Assembly (NCBI GenBank): GCA_963798435.1 | Contig: CAWCTF010000005.1 | Location: 62,001-126,000 of the forward strand | DNA: 64,000 nucleotides | Origin: JALHST01 sp963798435 | Lineage (GTDB): Bacteria > Bacteroidota > Bacteroidia > Flavobacteriales > Flavobacteriaceae | Direction of reading: 5' to 3' | Shown here: piece after piece, positions 35,430 to 44,937 of the stretch | Layout of the letters: every line of letters starts with the position of its first letter | Numbering within the stretch: the stretch's first letter is position 1 | Notes under the pieces: generated by a model | What the model was told of the DNA's origin: nothing | The model's database searches: none | What the model saw: the letters and a program-made list of their open reading frames with translations, nothing else | Position numbers and translations under genes: made by a program

Positions 35430-37124
35430 ATGAGTGTTCAGACCTGGACGTATATTTTAGTTGGAGTCACTTTCACCCTTTATATAGGCATTGCCATATG
35501 GTCACGGGCCGGCTCCACCAAGGAATTTTATGTGGCTGGCGGAGGGGTTTCCCCTTGGGCCAATGGAATGGCAACCGCAGCCGACTGGATGTCAGCAGCT
35601 TCATTTATTTCTATGGCCGGTATCATTGCATTTGCTGGGTATGATGGTTCTGTGTATCTAATGGGCTGGACGGGTGGCTATGTGCTCCTTGCCCTTTTAC
35701 TTGCACCCTATTTGCGCAAATTCGGAAAATTTACGGTACCCGATTTTATAGGGGATCGCTATTATTCAAAAACCGCTCGCATTGTTGCAGTGCTCTGTGC
35801 CTTGATAATATCATTTACCTATGTGGCAGGTCAAATGCGTGGTGTTGGGGTCGTGTTTTCTAGATTTCTTGAGGTCGATATTGAAACTGGCGTGGTCATT
35901 GGGATGGTCATCGTGCTATTCTATGCCGTATTGGGGGGAATGAAAGGAATAACCTATACCCAAGTTGCACAATATTGTGTATTAATTTTTGCGTTCATGG
36001 TGCCGGCTATCTTTATTTCCATCCAGATGACAGGAAATCCGATTCCCCAATTGGGAATGGGATCTACCTTGAACGATGGCACCGGAATGTATCTTTTAGA
36101 AAAATTAGACGGACTTTCTGCCGAGCTCGGTTTTAATGCATATACGAATGGCTCCAAGTCAATGATCGATATTTTTGCAATTACCCTTGCCCTTATGGTA
36201 GGTACTGCCGGGCTTCCGCATGTAATCGTTCGCTTCTTTACCGTAAAACGCGTTCGGGATGCCAGAAAATCAGCAGGTTTGGCGCTCTTACTTATTGCCA
36301 TTTTATACACAACGGCACCTGCCGTGGCCGCATTCGCAAAGACAAATCTGATTAAGACCGTGAGCGATCAAAACTATTCCGAGATGCCAAGCTGGTTTAA
36401 AAATTGGGAGAAAACCGGGTTGTTGACCTTTGACGATAAAAACAAGGATGGAAAAATTCAATATGTGGCCGATAAAGAACGCAATGAGTTAAAAATAGAT
36501 AATGACATCATGGTCCTTGCCAACCCAGAAATCGCCAATTTGCCTGCTTGGGTAATAGCCTTGGTGGCTGCCGGCGGACTGGCGGCCGCTTTGTCTACCG
36601 CCGCAGGCTTGCTATTGGTTATTTCATCATCGGTATCCCATGACTTAATAAAAAAAGTTTTCAGTCCTGGTATTTCAGATAAGGGCGAACTATGGGCCGC
36701 ACGTATTTCGGCTACCGTTGCGGTGGTCGTCGCTGGATATTTTGGTATAAATCCGCCTGGTTTCGTCGCAGCAGTAGTGGCTTTGGCTTTTGGTCTGGCG
36801 GCTGCTTCTTTCTTTCCGGCCATCGTACTTGGAATTTTTTATAAAAAAATGAATCGGGAAGGCGCGGTAGCCGGAATGATCGTGGGTATGCTCTTGATGC
36901 TATTTTATATGATGAAATTCAAATTCGGCATGTTCGGAGGGGGGACTTCGAAGGAATGGTGGTTCGGTATTTCTCCTGAAGGTTTTGGTTCACTGGCCAT
37001 GATCGCCAATTTTGTTGTTTCGATACTCGTAATGAAGTTTACACCTGAACCTCCTGTAGAGGTTCAGGAAATTGTAGAGGATATTCGAATTCCCAGTGGT
37101 GCTCGAGAAGCCATTGGTCATTAA
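35430..37124 (+). CDS. sodium:solute symporter family protein (acetate-permease type)
   Basis: The 564-residue protein is a sodium:solute symporter of the VC_2705 type, related to ActP. It has about 13 membrane helices, with GGVSPWANGMATAADWMSAAS near residue 37, GGMKGITYTQVAQY near 170 and AALSTAAGLLLVISSSVSHD near 390. A soluble loop around residues 330-355 contains DDKNKDGKIQY, an EF-hand-like calcium loop. The DUF4212 gene upstream and acs downstream (35 bases) indicate uptake of acetate or another short carboxylate, followed by activation to the CoA ester. Confidence 0.92.
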   Translation: MSVQTWTYILVGVTFTLYIGIAIWSRAGSTKEFYVAGGGVSPWANGMATAADWMSAASFISMAGIIAFAGYDGSVYLMGWTGGYVLLALLLAPYLRKFGKFTVPDFIGDRYYSKTARIVAVLCALIISFTYVAGQMRGVGVVFSRFLEVDIETGVVIGMVIVLFYAVLGGMKGITYTQVAQYCVLIFAFMVPAIFISIQMTGNPIPQLGMGSTLNDGTGMYLLEKLDGLSAELGFNAYTNGSKSMIDIFAITLALMVGTAGLPHVIVRFFTVKRVRDARKSAGLALLLIAILYTTAPAVAAFAKTNLIKTVSDQNYSEMPSWFKNWEKTGLLTFDDKNKDGKIQYVADKERNELKIDNDIMVLANPEIANLPAWVIALVAAGGLAAALSTAAGLLLVISSSVSHDLIKKVFSPGISDKGELWAARISATVAVVVAGYFGINPPGFVAAVVALAFGLAAASFFPAIVLGIFYKKMNREGAVAGMIVGMLLMLFYMMKFKFGMFGGGTSKEWWFGISPEGFGSLAMIANFVVSILVMKFTPEPPVEVQEIVEDIRIPSGAREAIGH

Positions 37125-37159
37125 TTTTTTTTTAATTTTATAGGAGATAGTACGCACCC

Positions 37160-39067
37160 ATGAGCAATTACCATATAAAACACTTAGAGGAATACTTTCA
37201 AGTTTATCGAAAATCGGTTCGCAATCCCGAGGCATTTTGGGAGGAAATCGCCGAAGAACATTTTGTTTGGCGAAAAAAATGGAACAATGTGCTGAGCTGG
37301 GATTTTACAAAGCCCGAAATTAAATGGTTCGAAGGTGCGAAACTTAACATCACTGAAAACTGTATAGATCGCCATATCCCTACACGCGGTGATAAGACGG
37401 CGATTATCTTTGAGCCCAATGACCCCCTTGAAGCAACTCAAAGCATAACATATAGGCAGTTACATGAACGTGTTTGCCGAATGGCGAATGTGCTCCTCGA
37501 CCAAGGTGTCAAAAAAGGGGATAGGGTCTGTATTTATCTCCCCATGATTCCGGAATTGGCCATTGCAGTTTTGGCTTGCGCCCGCATAGGCGCCATTCAC
37601 TCGGTCGTATTTGCCGGATTTTCAGCCAATGCCCTCTCAACACGTATCAATGATTCTGATTGCAAAGTGGTCATGACCTCAGATGGTTCATATCGCGGCA
37701 ATAAAAGTATCGATCTAAAAGGTATTGTAGACAAAGCCCTGGAAGATTGCCCAGGCGTACGAACTGTTTTGGTAACAAAACGCATTGGGAGCAAAATCAA
37801 AATGAAAAAAGGGCGAGACTTATGGTTGCAGCCTTTATTGGATGAAGCATACGCCGACTGTGTGGCCGAAGTAATGGATGCAGAAGATCCGTTATTCATC
37901 TTATATACTTCCGGCTCCACTGGAAAACCAAAAGGAATGGTGCATACAACCGCCGGTTACATGGTCTACACGGCCTATACCTTTAAAAACATATTTCAAT
38001 ATCGGGAAGAGGATGTTTACTGGTGTACCGCCGATATTGGATGGATTACGGGCCATTCCTATATCGTTTATGGTCCATTGGCCAATGGGGCAACTACCCT
38101 CATGTTCGAAGGGGTTCCCTCCTATCCAGATTATGGCCGCTTCTGGGAGATAATCAAAAAACACAAGGTGAATCAATTTTATACCGCACCTACTGCAATA
38201 AGGGCTTTGGCCAAGGAGAGTTTGGAATATGTAGAGAAACACGATCTTTCTTCCCTAAAAGTGCTGGGTTCTGTAGGGGAACCTATCAACGAGGAAGCCT
38301 GGCATTGGTATAACAACAATATCGGCAAACGAAAAAGCCCTATTGTAGATACTTGGTGGCAGACCGAGACTGGCGGAATCATGATCTCACCCATCCCATA
38401 CGTAACGCCAACTACGCCGACCTATGCTACCTTGCCCTTTATTGGGGTGCAACCTGCATTAATGAATGAAGAAGGTGAAGAAATAAAGGGGAATCAAGTC
38501 TCGGGAAGGCTTTGTATAAAATTTCCATGGCCCTCGATCGCAAGGACCATTTGGGGAGACCACGATCGGTATCGGGATACCTATTTCTCAGCCTACAAAA
38601 ATAATTACTTCACGGGAGATGGGGCATTACGGGATGCAGTCGGTTATTATCGAATAACAGGCCGTGTCGATGATGTGATCATTGTTTCCGGTCACAATTT
38701 GGGAACGGCTCCCATTGAAGATTCTATTAACGAACATCCTGCCGTAGCCGAATCTGCCATTGTTGGATTTCCACACGATATCAAGGGAAATGCACTTTAC
38801 GGATTTGTAATATTGAAGGAGTTCGGGGAAACCCGGGATCGGGACAACCTCCGCAAAGAAATCAACCAACAAATAACCGAGCATATCGGGCCCATCGCCA
38901 AGCTAGACAAAATACAGTTCGTTAGCGGCTTGCCAAAAACACGAAGTGGTAAAATTATGCGAAGGATCTTGCGGAAGATTGCTTCGAAAGACACAAGTGA
39001 TCTAGGCGACATTAGCACACTTCTTAATCCGGAGGTTGTCAAGGAAATCCTTGATAATTCGCTCTAA
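37160..39067 (+). CDS. acs: acetyl-CoA synthetase (acetate-CoA ligase)
   Basis: Acs makes acetyl-CoA from acetate, ATP and CoA through an acetyl-adenylate. The 635-residue protein has the adenylate-forming signatures in order: the P-loop-like YTSGSTGKPKGMVHTT (about residue 250), DTWWQTETGG (about 400), the GRVDDVIIVSGHNLGT hinge (about 505) and KTRSGKIMRRILR near residue 600, where the Lys is the usual acetylation-controlled catalytic residue. Length and N-terminal region match the family. A GGAGA motif lies 13 bases before the ATG. The symporter upstream suggests one acetate-scavenging operon. Confidence 0.96.
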   Translation: MSNYHIKHLEEYFQVYRKSVRNPEAFWEEIAEEHFVWRKKWNNVLSWDFTKPEIKWFEGAKLNITENCIDRHIPTRGDKTAIIFEPNDPLEATQSITYRQLHERVCRMANVLLDQGVKKGDRVCIYLPMIPELAIAVLACARIGAIHSVVFAGFSANALSTRINDSDCKVVMTSDGSYRGNKSIDLKGIVDKALEDCPGVRTVLVTKRIGSKIKMKKGRDLWLQPLLDEAYADCVAEVMDAEDPLFILYTSGSTGKPKGMVHTTAGYMVYTAYTFKNIFQYREEDVYWCTADIGWITGHSYIVYGPLANGATTLMFEGVPSYPDYGRFWEIIKKHKVNQFYTAPTAIRALAKESLEYVEKHDLSSLKVLGSVGEPINEEAWHWYNNNIGKRKSPIVDTWWQTETGGIMISPIPYVTPTTPTYATLPFIGVQPALMNEEGEEIKGNQVSGRLCIKFPWPSIARTIWGDHDRYRDTYFSAYKNNYFTGDGALRDAVGYYRITGRVDDVIIVSGHNLGTAPIEDSINEHPAVAESAIVGFPHDIKGNALYGFVILKEFGETRDRDNLRKEINQQITEHIGPIAKLDKIQFVSGLPKTRSGKIMRRILRKIASKDTSDLGDISTLLNPEVVKEILDNSL

Positions 39068-39187
39068 TGCTCGTTTGGGAAGTCATTTTCATACCTTGAA
39101 CCATGAAAATAGCTTTAAGGGTTGTTTAACGCCCATGATTGCTTCGATTTGTAATGATTTGGCTTTGTTCCCTGATACCCTTGTCGG

Positions 39188-40408
39188 TTATTCGATACGC
39201 ACCTTACCGATTAAGGCCATGCGATTTCCGAACATTAAGAAGATTGCCAACGAAAGCAGGCCACAGACCGAGAGGCCAGCGAATAATGGCCAAACAGAAT
39301 CCTGAACGAAACCACCTATATAGGTAGCGATGGGAATGGATAAAATCGTGGAGACAAAACCGTTGATAGCGGCACCGATGCCCGCGATATGGCCGATAGG
39401 CTCCATAGCGATCGATCGAAAATTGCCCCACATAAATCCGAGGCAAAAAAATTGGGTAGACAAGAATCCTACCAATATCAAAACACTCGGATTCTTCGAG
39501 TTCCAGAACAAAAGAACATACAGCACCGCAATGGCACAAAAAGATGCCAAAGCCATAAAAGACAGTTTACGCATCCCAAAACGCATTACCAAAGTGCCGT
39601 TTAAAAAAGTGGAGAGTCCGATTGATACCGCCAAACCCGCGAAGATATAAGGAAAGGTATCCTTGAGGCCGTATTGGTCTTCGAAGACATGCTGGGAAGC
39701 ACTTAAATATACCAAAAAGGCCCCGGTGATGAGACCCGAGATCATCGTGAAAGCCATGGTCTCCCGATAGCGAATAAATTCTTTAAGGCCATCGGTGAAC
39801 ACATGAGACGAAAATCGAATTCTATTCGCCATTTTTAAGGTTTCGGGCTGTCGTTTCCAGAACCAAATTGCGATTAAAAGCCCAAAAAAAAGTTGCATAT
39901 AAAATATTGCCCTCCACCCAATAGTATCTAGAATCAACTTTCCAATGGCCGGGGCGACCACAGGAACCAGGATGAAGAAAGCAGTCACAAATGACATGAT
40001 CCTCGCCATATAATCGCCTTTGTACATATCACGTATGATCGATATCGTGACCGTTCTTGGTGCCGAGAGCCCGACTCCTTGTAATATACGCCCTATGAGC
40101 ATTATTTCAAGATTGGGTGCTAAAATGCAAATCAAACTGGCAATACCAAAAATTACGAATCCGACATACACTATGGGTTTTCTTCCAAAATTATCAGACA
40201 ACGGGCCTAAAAAAAGTTGTCCTACTCCCAAGCCTAAAAAAATCATAATGATAAGCATCTGATTTTCAGTTGGGTCGAGGCTGTTGATCGAAATACCGAT
40301 TTCGGAAATGGCCGGCAACAAGGCGTCTATTGCCAAGGCAACAATAGACATCAAAGAGGCCATCAGGGCAACGAATTCAAAATTGAGCACGGAATTGGGT
40401 CGCTTCAT
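39188..40408 (-). CDS. Bcr/CflA family multidrug MFS exporter
   Basis: The 406-residue, 12-helix protein is a drug:H+ antiporter of the Bcr/CflA group. Motif A appears as LGPLSDNFGRKP in the first cytoplasmic loop, and motif C as GRILQGVGLSAPRTVTISIIRDMY. The start is placed at ATG 40408 (MKRPNSVLN): this is where the first helix should begin, and an exact TATTTTTG promoter box sits four bases upstream, making the longer start at 40441 unlikely. It is convergent with acs. The drugs or metabolites exported are unknown. Confidence 0.9.
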   Translation of the reverse strand: MKRPNSVLNFEFVALMASLMSIVALAIDALLPAISEIGISINSLDPTENQMLIIMIFLGLGVGQLFLGPLSDNFGRKPIVYVGFVIFGIASLICILAPNLEIMLIGRILQGVGLSAPRTVTISIIRDMYKGDYMARIMSFVTAFFILVPVVAPAIGKLILDTIGWRAIFYMQLFFGLLIAIWFWKRQPETLKMANRIRFSSHVFTDGLKEFIRYRETMAFTMISGLITGAFLVYLSASQHVFEDQYGLKDTFPYIFAGLAVSIGLSTFLNGTLVMRFGMRKLSFMALASFCAIAVLYVLLFWNSKNPSVLILVGFLSTQFFCLGFMWGNFRSIAMEPIGHIAGIGAAINGFVSTILSIPIATYIGGFVQDSVWPLFAGLSVCGLLSLAIFLMFGNRMALIGKVRIE

Positions 40409-40412
40409 GCGG

Positions 40413-40420
40413 CAAAAATA
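40413..40420 (-). promoter_or_regulatory. -7 box four bases from the exporter ATG
   Basis: On the - strand TATTTTTG matches TAnnTTTG exactly and is followed by CCGC and the ATG. Transcription would begin at or just before the start codon, giving a leaderless mRNA. The -33 box is weak. Confidence 0.5.
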
Positions 40421-40490
40421 ACCAATACCTAATGAAAGCATGTCAGTTTGAGTTCAATTTTGTTTAAATAAAAGTTTGTTCCTAAAACTG

Positions 40491-40498
40491 TATTTTTG
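40491..40498 (+). promoter_or_regulatory. udk -7 box
   Basis: TATTTTTG is an exact match 16 bases upstream of the udk ATG. A TTTG lies at 40475-40478, but this is only 12 bases away, shorter than the usual spacing. The divergent exporter box is about 70 bases off. Confidence 0.5.
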
Positions 40499-40514
40499 AC
40501 TAAAATTAGCGAAT

Positions 40515-41123
40515 ATGCTTATAATTGGTATCGCTGGGGGTACGGGCTGTGGAAAAACGACGGTGGTCAAACAGATCATTGACGAACTTCCTATGGGCGA
40601 GGTAGGTGTCATCTCCCAGGATTCTTATTATAACGACCTCTCAAATATGACCTTGGAAGAGCGAAAGAAAACCAATTTTGACCACCCAAAATCAATTGAT
40701 TTTGATTTGTTGGTTCACCATTTGGGTCAATTAAAGCAGGGACGCTCTATCGAGCAGCCTGTATATTCATTTTTGGAATGCAATAGAACTTCCCAAACCG
40801 TCCGGGTGAACCCTACCAAAGTATTGCTGGTCGAAGGCATCCTAATTCTTACGCATCCAATGATTCGTGAAATATGCGATATTAAGATCTTCGTACATGC
40901 CGATACAGATGAACGTTTGATCAGAAGATTAAAAAGGGACATCAACGAACGCGGTTGGAGTCTCGATGAGACTTTACATTGCTACCAAAACATTTTAAAA
41001 CCGATGCATGATCAGTTCATCGAACCTACCAAGGAATTTGCCGATATTATTATTCCGAACAACAAGTACAATACGGTAGCGGTTGATATAGTGCGCACCA
41101 TCATCAACGAAAAACTAGTTTAA
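40515..41123 (+). CDS. udk: uridine kinase
   Basis: Udk phosphorylates uridine and cytidine in pyrimidine salvage. The 202-residue protein opens with IGIAGGTGCGKTTVVKQI, a Walker A motif at residues 8-16, followed by ISQDSYYNDL, NFDHPKSIDFDLL and the EGILILTHP strand, all typical of uridine kinase. The RLIRRLKRDINERGWSLDE segment supplies the lid arginines. The length is normal. The divIC-like gene begins five bases after the stop, an order common in Flavobacteriia. Confidence 0.95.
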   Translation: MLIIGIAGGTGCGKTTVVKQIIDELPMGEVGVISQDSYYNDLSNMTLEERKKTNFDHPKSIDFDLLVHHLGQLKQGRSIEQPVYSFLECNRTSQTVRVNPTKVLLVEGILILTHPMIREICDIKIFVHADTDERLIRRLKRDINERGWSLDETLHCYQNILKPMHDQFIEPTKEFADIIIPNNKYNTVAVDIVRTIINEKLV

Positions 41124-41128
41124 AAGCC

Positions 41129-41461
41129 ATGGCCTTCAAGGAAATTAAAAAGAAAAAATGGTTTGGGATACTTACTAACATGTATGTGCTCGTACTCACG
41201 GTTTTTGTAATATGGATGATTTTTTTTGACACGAATTCCTTACTTATTCATTTAGAGTTGAAAAAGGAGATTAAAACACTGGAAAAACAACAGGAGTTCT
41301 TGAAGGATGAAATCGCCAAGGACAAATTAATCATCGAAAAACTTTCAGATCCAAAGGAGCTCGAGAAATTTGCACGGGAACATTATTATCTAAAGAAAAA
41401 GGATGAGGAAATATATCTTATCGAATATGAGGACAGTATTAAGACCGAACCCAAAAATTGA
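41129..41461 (+). CDS. septum formation initiator family protein (FtsB/DivIC-like)
   Basis: The 110-residue protein has a short basic cytoplasmic N-terminus, one membrane helix (about residues 17-35: MYVLVLTVFVIWMIFF) and a coiled coil (about 45-80, lysine- and glutamate-rich heptads), ending in KFAREHYYLKKKDEEIYLIE. This layout matches FtsB/DivIC, which links FtsL and FtsQ in the divisome. The REHYYLKK motif is typical of the family. It follows udk by five bases. The next 255 bases hold no gene. Confidence 0.88.
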   Translation: MAFKEIKKKKWFGILTNMYVLVLTVFVIWMIFFDTNSLLIHLELKKEIKTLEKQQEFLKDEIAKDKLIIEKLSDPKELEKFAREHYYLKKKDEEIYLIEYEDSIKTEPKN

Positions 41462-41716
41462 AGTCGTTTTGAGGCAATTATCTTACAATAAACCGATTCT
41501 TTCAGGATTTAACGAACTTTAGTCATTTTGTAGTTTGGAGCATGAAAATATGCTGTACGTCGAAGAATCAAATAGTAGCATTGAGGGATGCGCATTGCCC
41601 ATTTAAATTTTAACGCACTTTAACAGCAGGATGCCTAGATATTCACGTTGTGTTAACAAAATCGTTTCCCTAGCATTGTAAATAATCGTATTTTTACCCC
41701 TTAACTTACTAGGATA
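41462..41716. other. 255-base gap before parA
   Basis: No gene is seen. A TATTTTTA sequence at 41689-41696, 20 bases before the parA ATG, is one base from the -7 consensus and may be the parA promoter. A short AGCAT/ATGCT hairpin lies near 41538. No consensus parS site was recognised here. Confidence 0.4.
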
Positions 41717-42490
41717 ATGGGCAAGATTATTGCTATTGCAAATCAAAAGGGCGGTGTTGGTAAAACCACTACCACCGTTAATCTAGCAGCCTCATTGGGT
41801 GTTTTGGAAAAGAAGGTTCTGCTGATCAACGCAGATCCCCAAGCCAATGCCACCTCGGGCTTAGGTATCGATGTTGATAGTATCGAGTTAGGTACGTATC
41901 AGTTGATAGAACACTCCAAATCAGCGGCTGAAACTATCATTCATACCTCTTCGCCCAATGTCGACCTTATCCCTTCACACATAGATTTGGTGGCCATCGA
42001 AATTGAGTTGGTCGATAAGGAGGAACGGGAATACATGATGAAAAAGGCCATTTCAGATCTAAGAAATGTCTACGACTATATCCTAATAGATTGTGCTCCT
42101 TCGTTGGGTCTTTTGACTCTGAATGCCCTCACTGCGGCAGATTCGGTAATAATTCCCATCCAATGTGAATATTTTGCGCTAGAAGGCCTTGGAAAATTAT
42201 TGAATACAATAAAAAGCATCCAAAAAATACATAATCCTGATTTAGACATCGAAGGCATGTTATTGACCATGTACGATTCTAGACTTCGTCTCTCAAACCA
42301 AGTTGTAGAGGAGGTTCGAAAACATTTTGGGGATATGGTCTTCGATACCATTATCCAAAGAAACGTTCGCCTTAGTGAAGCACCTAGCTATGGGGAAAGT
42401 ATCATTAAATACGATGCTAGTAGCAAAGGAGCCTCCAATTATTTGAATATGGCAAACGAAGTGGTGCAGAAAAATAAGCAAACGGTTTAA
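41717..42490 (+). CDS. parA: ParA family chromosome-partitioning ATPase (Soj)
   Basis: The 257-residue ATPase positions and segregates the chromosome with ParB. The deviant Walker A motif NQKGGVGKTTTTVNLAASLG lies at residues 8-27, with the signature Lys at KGG. INADPQANATSGLG follows as Walker A', and DYILIDCAPSLGLLTLNAL as Walker B. ParB starts directly after the stop. The short N-terminus, without a DNA-binding extension, marks the chromosomal (Soj) type rather than a large plasmid type. Confidence 0.96.
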   Translation: MGKIIAIANQKGGVGKTTTTVNLAASLGVLEKKVLLINADPQANATSGLGIDVDSIELGTYQLIEHSKSAAETIIHTSSPNVDLIPSHIDLVAIEIELVDKEEREYMMKKAISDLRNVYDYILIDCAPSLGLLTLNALTAADSVIIPIQCEYFALEGLGKLLNTIKSIQKIHNPDLDIEGMLLTMYDSRLRLSNQVVEEVRKHFGDMVFDTIIQRNVRLSEAPSYGESIIKYDASSKGASNYLNMANEVVQKNKQTV

Positions 42491-43393
42491 ATGGCGAAAG
42501 CGACTCGAAAACAGGCTCTAGGCCGAGGTTTATCAGCACTGTTGAAAGATCCGGAAAACGATATTCAATCGGCAACCGATAAGAATGCCGATAAAGTGGT
42601 CGGTAATATCGTAGAACTTGATATTGACGCCATAGCGGTAAATCCGTTTCAACCCCGGACTAATTTTAATGATGAAGCGCTCAACGAACTTGCTTCCTCC
42701 ATCAAGGAATTGGGTGTCATACAGCCCATTACAGTTCGGAAAATCGAATTCAATAAATATCAATTAGTATCGGGGGAAAGAAGGTATCGGGCATCTAAGC
42801 TCATTGGCTTGGAAACCATACCCTCCTATATACGAATTGCCAATGATCAGGAATCATTGGAAATGGCCCTTGTTGAAAATATTCAACGGCAAGACCTTGA
42901 CCCCATTGAAATTGCCCTTTCCTATCAACGATTGATCGATGAAATTGAACTTACCCAAGAAAAATTAAGCGATAGGGTCGGGAAAAAACGTTCTACCATT
43001 GCCAATTATATGCGGTTGCTAAAATTAGACCCCATAATACAAACTGGGATTCGCGATGGCTTTATCAGTATGGGCCATGGTAGGGCATTGGTCAATATGG
43101 ATGGGAAGGAAGACCAAATCGAGCTCTATGAAAAAATTGTCGGCGAAAATCTTTCGGTTCGGGAAACAGAGCAGGCTGTCAAGAACTATCAAACCGGAGT
43201 TTTTCGACAGAAAAGTGGAAAAAAACCTACGCATATCCCCGATTTCATAAGAAATGGCCGTCAGGAACTCACAGAACATCTATCGGTAAAAGTAGCTATT
43301 AAGGCAGCTGGGAAAGGCAATGGCAAAATTACGATACCCTTTGGTTCTGAAGCCGAATTCAAGCAAATACTAAAACGTATCATAGGTGAATAA
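42491..43393 (+). CDS. parB: ParB/RepB/Spo0J family partition protein
   Basis: The 300-residue protein binds parS sites and is a CTP-dependent clamp in chromosome segregation. The N-terminal ALGRGLSALL start, the ParB/CTP-binding domain (about residues 40-130: NPFQPRTNF, LGVIQPITVR, SGERRYRASKL, ALVENIQRQDL) and the helix-turn-helix (about 145-200: LSDRVGKKRSTIANYMRLL) are clear. A C-terminal dimerisation tail follows. It begins one base after parA and overlaps the DUF5683 gene by eight bases. No consensus parS was seen in the window. Confidence 0.96.
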   Translation: MAKATRKQALGRGLSALLKDPENDIQSATDKNADKVVGNIVELDIDAIAVNPFQPRTNFNDEALNELASSIKELGVIQPITVRKIEFNKYQLVSGERRYRASKLIGLETIPSYIRIANDQESLEMALVENIQRQDLDPIEIALSYQRLIDEIELTQEKLSDRVGKKRSTIANYMRLLKLDPIIQTGIRDGFISMGHGRALVNMDGKEDQIELYEKIVGENLSVRETEQAVKNYQTGVFRQKSGKKPTHIPDFIRNGRQELTEHLSVKVAIKAAGKGNGKITIPFGSEAEFKQILKRIIGE

Positions 43394-44066
43394 CAACCTA
43401 TTTTCTCTAATCTTATGTTCACTTTTTACCACATTTGTCTTAGGACAACAGGTAAAGGATTCGACCAATATTTCAGGAAAAAAAAGTAAGGATACGCATG
43501 AGATCGATTCGGTCAAAACGGAATTGAACAAGGAAGGTATCATACTTCAGGATAGTTTGATAGAAAAGAGAAAACCCATCAATCCACTAGCTCCCAGTAA
43601 GGCTGCATTTTATTCGGCCATCTTACCCGGACTAGGACAAATCTATAATAAACGCTATTGGAAAGTGCCAATCGTCTATGCCGCACTAGGTACCGGAATT
43701 TCGATATACCTGTTCAATGATGATAAATACGTGCGATTCAGATCTGCATTTAAAAGTAGGTTGGCCGGATTCAATGATGACGAATTCTGGAATTTCCGGA
43801 ATCCCGGCGGGCCTACACCGGCTACACCAGATTTACCAACGACCGCTTTGCAGGATGGCCAAGAACGCTACCAACGCGATCGTGATTTATCACTATTGGT
43901 AACCATTATCATCTATGCTTTGAACGTCGTGGATGCGAATGTAGATGCCCATTTAAAACAATTCAATGTCGATGAGGACCTTGGCCTGGATGTACAACCG
44001 TTCTTGGAAGTGGATCCGATTACCAATAAACCCAATTACGGAATGGCATTTGTAATAAATTTCTAA
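43386..44066 (+). CDS. DUF5683 domain-containing exported protein
   Basis: The 226-residue protein starts at GTG 43386 inside the end of parB, with a signal peptide (residues 1-20, ending VLGQQ). After a polar, lysine-rich stretch comes the DUF5683 core (about 60-226): NPLAPSKAAFYSAILPGLGQIYNKRYWKVP, split over hydrophobic segments, and later INVVDANVDAHL-like membrane sequence (NVVDANVDAHLKQF). The last residues GMAFVINF resemble a closing strand. The function is unknown. Its place between parB and dapB is conserved in Flavobacteriia, as I recall. Confidence 0.82.
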   Translation: MNNNLFSLILCSLFTTFVLGQQVKDSTNISGKKSKDTHEIDSVKTELNKEGIILQDSLIEKRKPINPLAPSKAAFYSAILPGLGQIYNKRYWKVPIVYAALGTGISIYLFNDDKYVRFRSAFKSRLAGFNDDEFWNFRNPGGPTPATPDLPTTALQDGQERYQRDRDLSLLVTIIIYALNVVDANVDAHLKQFNVDEDLGLDVQPFLEVDPITNKPNYGMAFVINF

Positions 44067-44069
44067 AAA

Positions 44070-44771
44070 ATGAGGATTGCATTGTTTGGTTATGGGAAAA
44101 TGGGAAAAATGATAGCACATGTGGCGCTACAAAGAAAGCATGAAATTGTCGCCAGAATCGATGTTGACACAAAAGAGATAGATTATTCTAAAATGGATGT
44201 GGCCATAGATTTTAGTATGCCGAATGCCGCTTTTCGAAATATTAGTAACTGCTTTGATCATGGAGTCCCGGTTATTTCTGGTACTACTGGCTGGTTGGAC
44301 GAATACGAAAAAGTGGTCGCTATTTGCCATCAAAAGAACGGCGCTTTTATCTATGCTTCGAATTATAGTTTAGGTGTGAACCTATTTTTTGAATTAAACC
44401 GCCACTTGGCCCGAATACTAAATAAATTTGAGCAGTATACGGTGTCAATGGAAGAAATTCATCATACCCAGAAACTTGACGCCCCGAGTGGTACGGCGAT
44501 TACATTGGCCGAAGGAATAATTGAAAATTCTCGGTATACCGCTTGGAAATCAGCGCAGGCACAACAGGACGAAATTCCCATTGCTTCTAAAAGAATCGAT
44601 GCCGTTCCGGGTACACATACTGTGGTCTATCATAGTACGGTAGACGATATTGAAATAAAACATACGGCGCATAATCGCGAAGGGTTTGCATTGGGAGCGG
44701 TAATCGCGGCAGAATGGCTTGTTGGAAAAAAAGGCGTGTACACGATGAAAGATGTACTGCAGCTAGACTAA
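44070..44771 (+). CDS. dapB: 4-hydroxy-tetrahydrodipicolinate reductase
   Basis: DapB reduces 4-hydroxy-tetrahydrodipicolinate with NAD(P)H in the lysine and diaminopimelate pathway. The 233-residue protein shows the nucleotide-binding GYGKMGKMIAHVA at residues 6-18, the ISGTTGW segment, SNYSLGVNLFFEL, and the active-site signature EEIHHTQKLDAPSGTA with the catalytic His and Lys. It is shorter than the E. coli enzyme (273), as usual in Bacteroidota. It starts three bases after the DUF5683 stop and is followed by a 166-base gap before lepB. Confidence 0.95.
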   Translation: MRIALFGYGKMGKMIAHVALQRKHEIVARIDVDTKEIDYSKMDVAIDFSMPNAAFRNISNCFDHGVPVISGTTGWLDEYEKVVAICHQKNGAFIYASNYSLGVNLFFELNRHLARILNKFEQYTVSMEEIHHTQKLDAPSGTAITLAEGIIENSRYTAWKSAQAQQDEIPIASKRIDAVPGTHTVVYHSTVDDIEIKHTAHNREGFALGAVIAAEWLVGKKGVYTMKDVLQLD

Positions 44772-44937
44772 TTTTGGGCAAAGAACCAGGCTAAATTAAA
44801 CGTGTACTTTGTAAATTTTTTGGGAATACCTAAAATAAAGGACACTAATTGAAACAACAATACGCGATTTGAATAAGGTATTTCATTAAACCTTTAATTT
44901 TGGAAATCGTAACTTATCAACATCAAAAGGCATAGGC

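Noticed and set aside
41462..43393. A parS site near parAB
   Set aside because: I looked for the TGTTTCACGTGAAACA-type palindrome around parAB and found only a half-like TTCACGTTGTG near 41642. This is not good enough to call.
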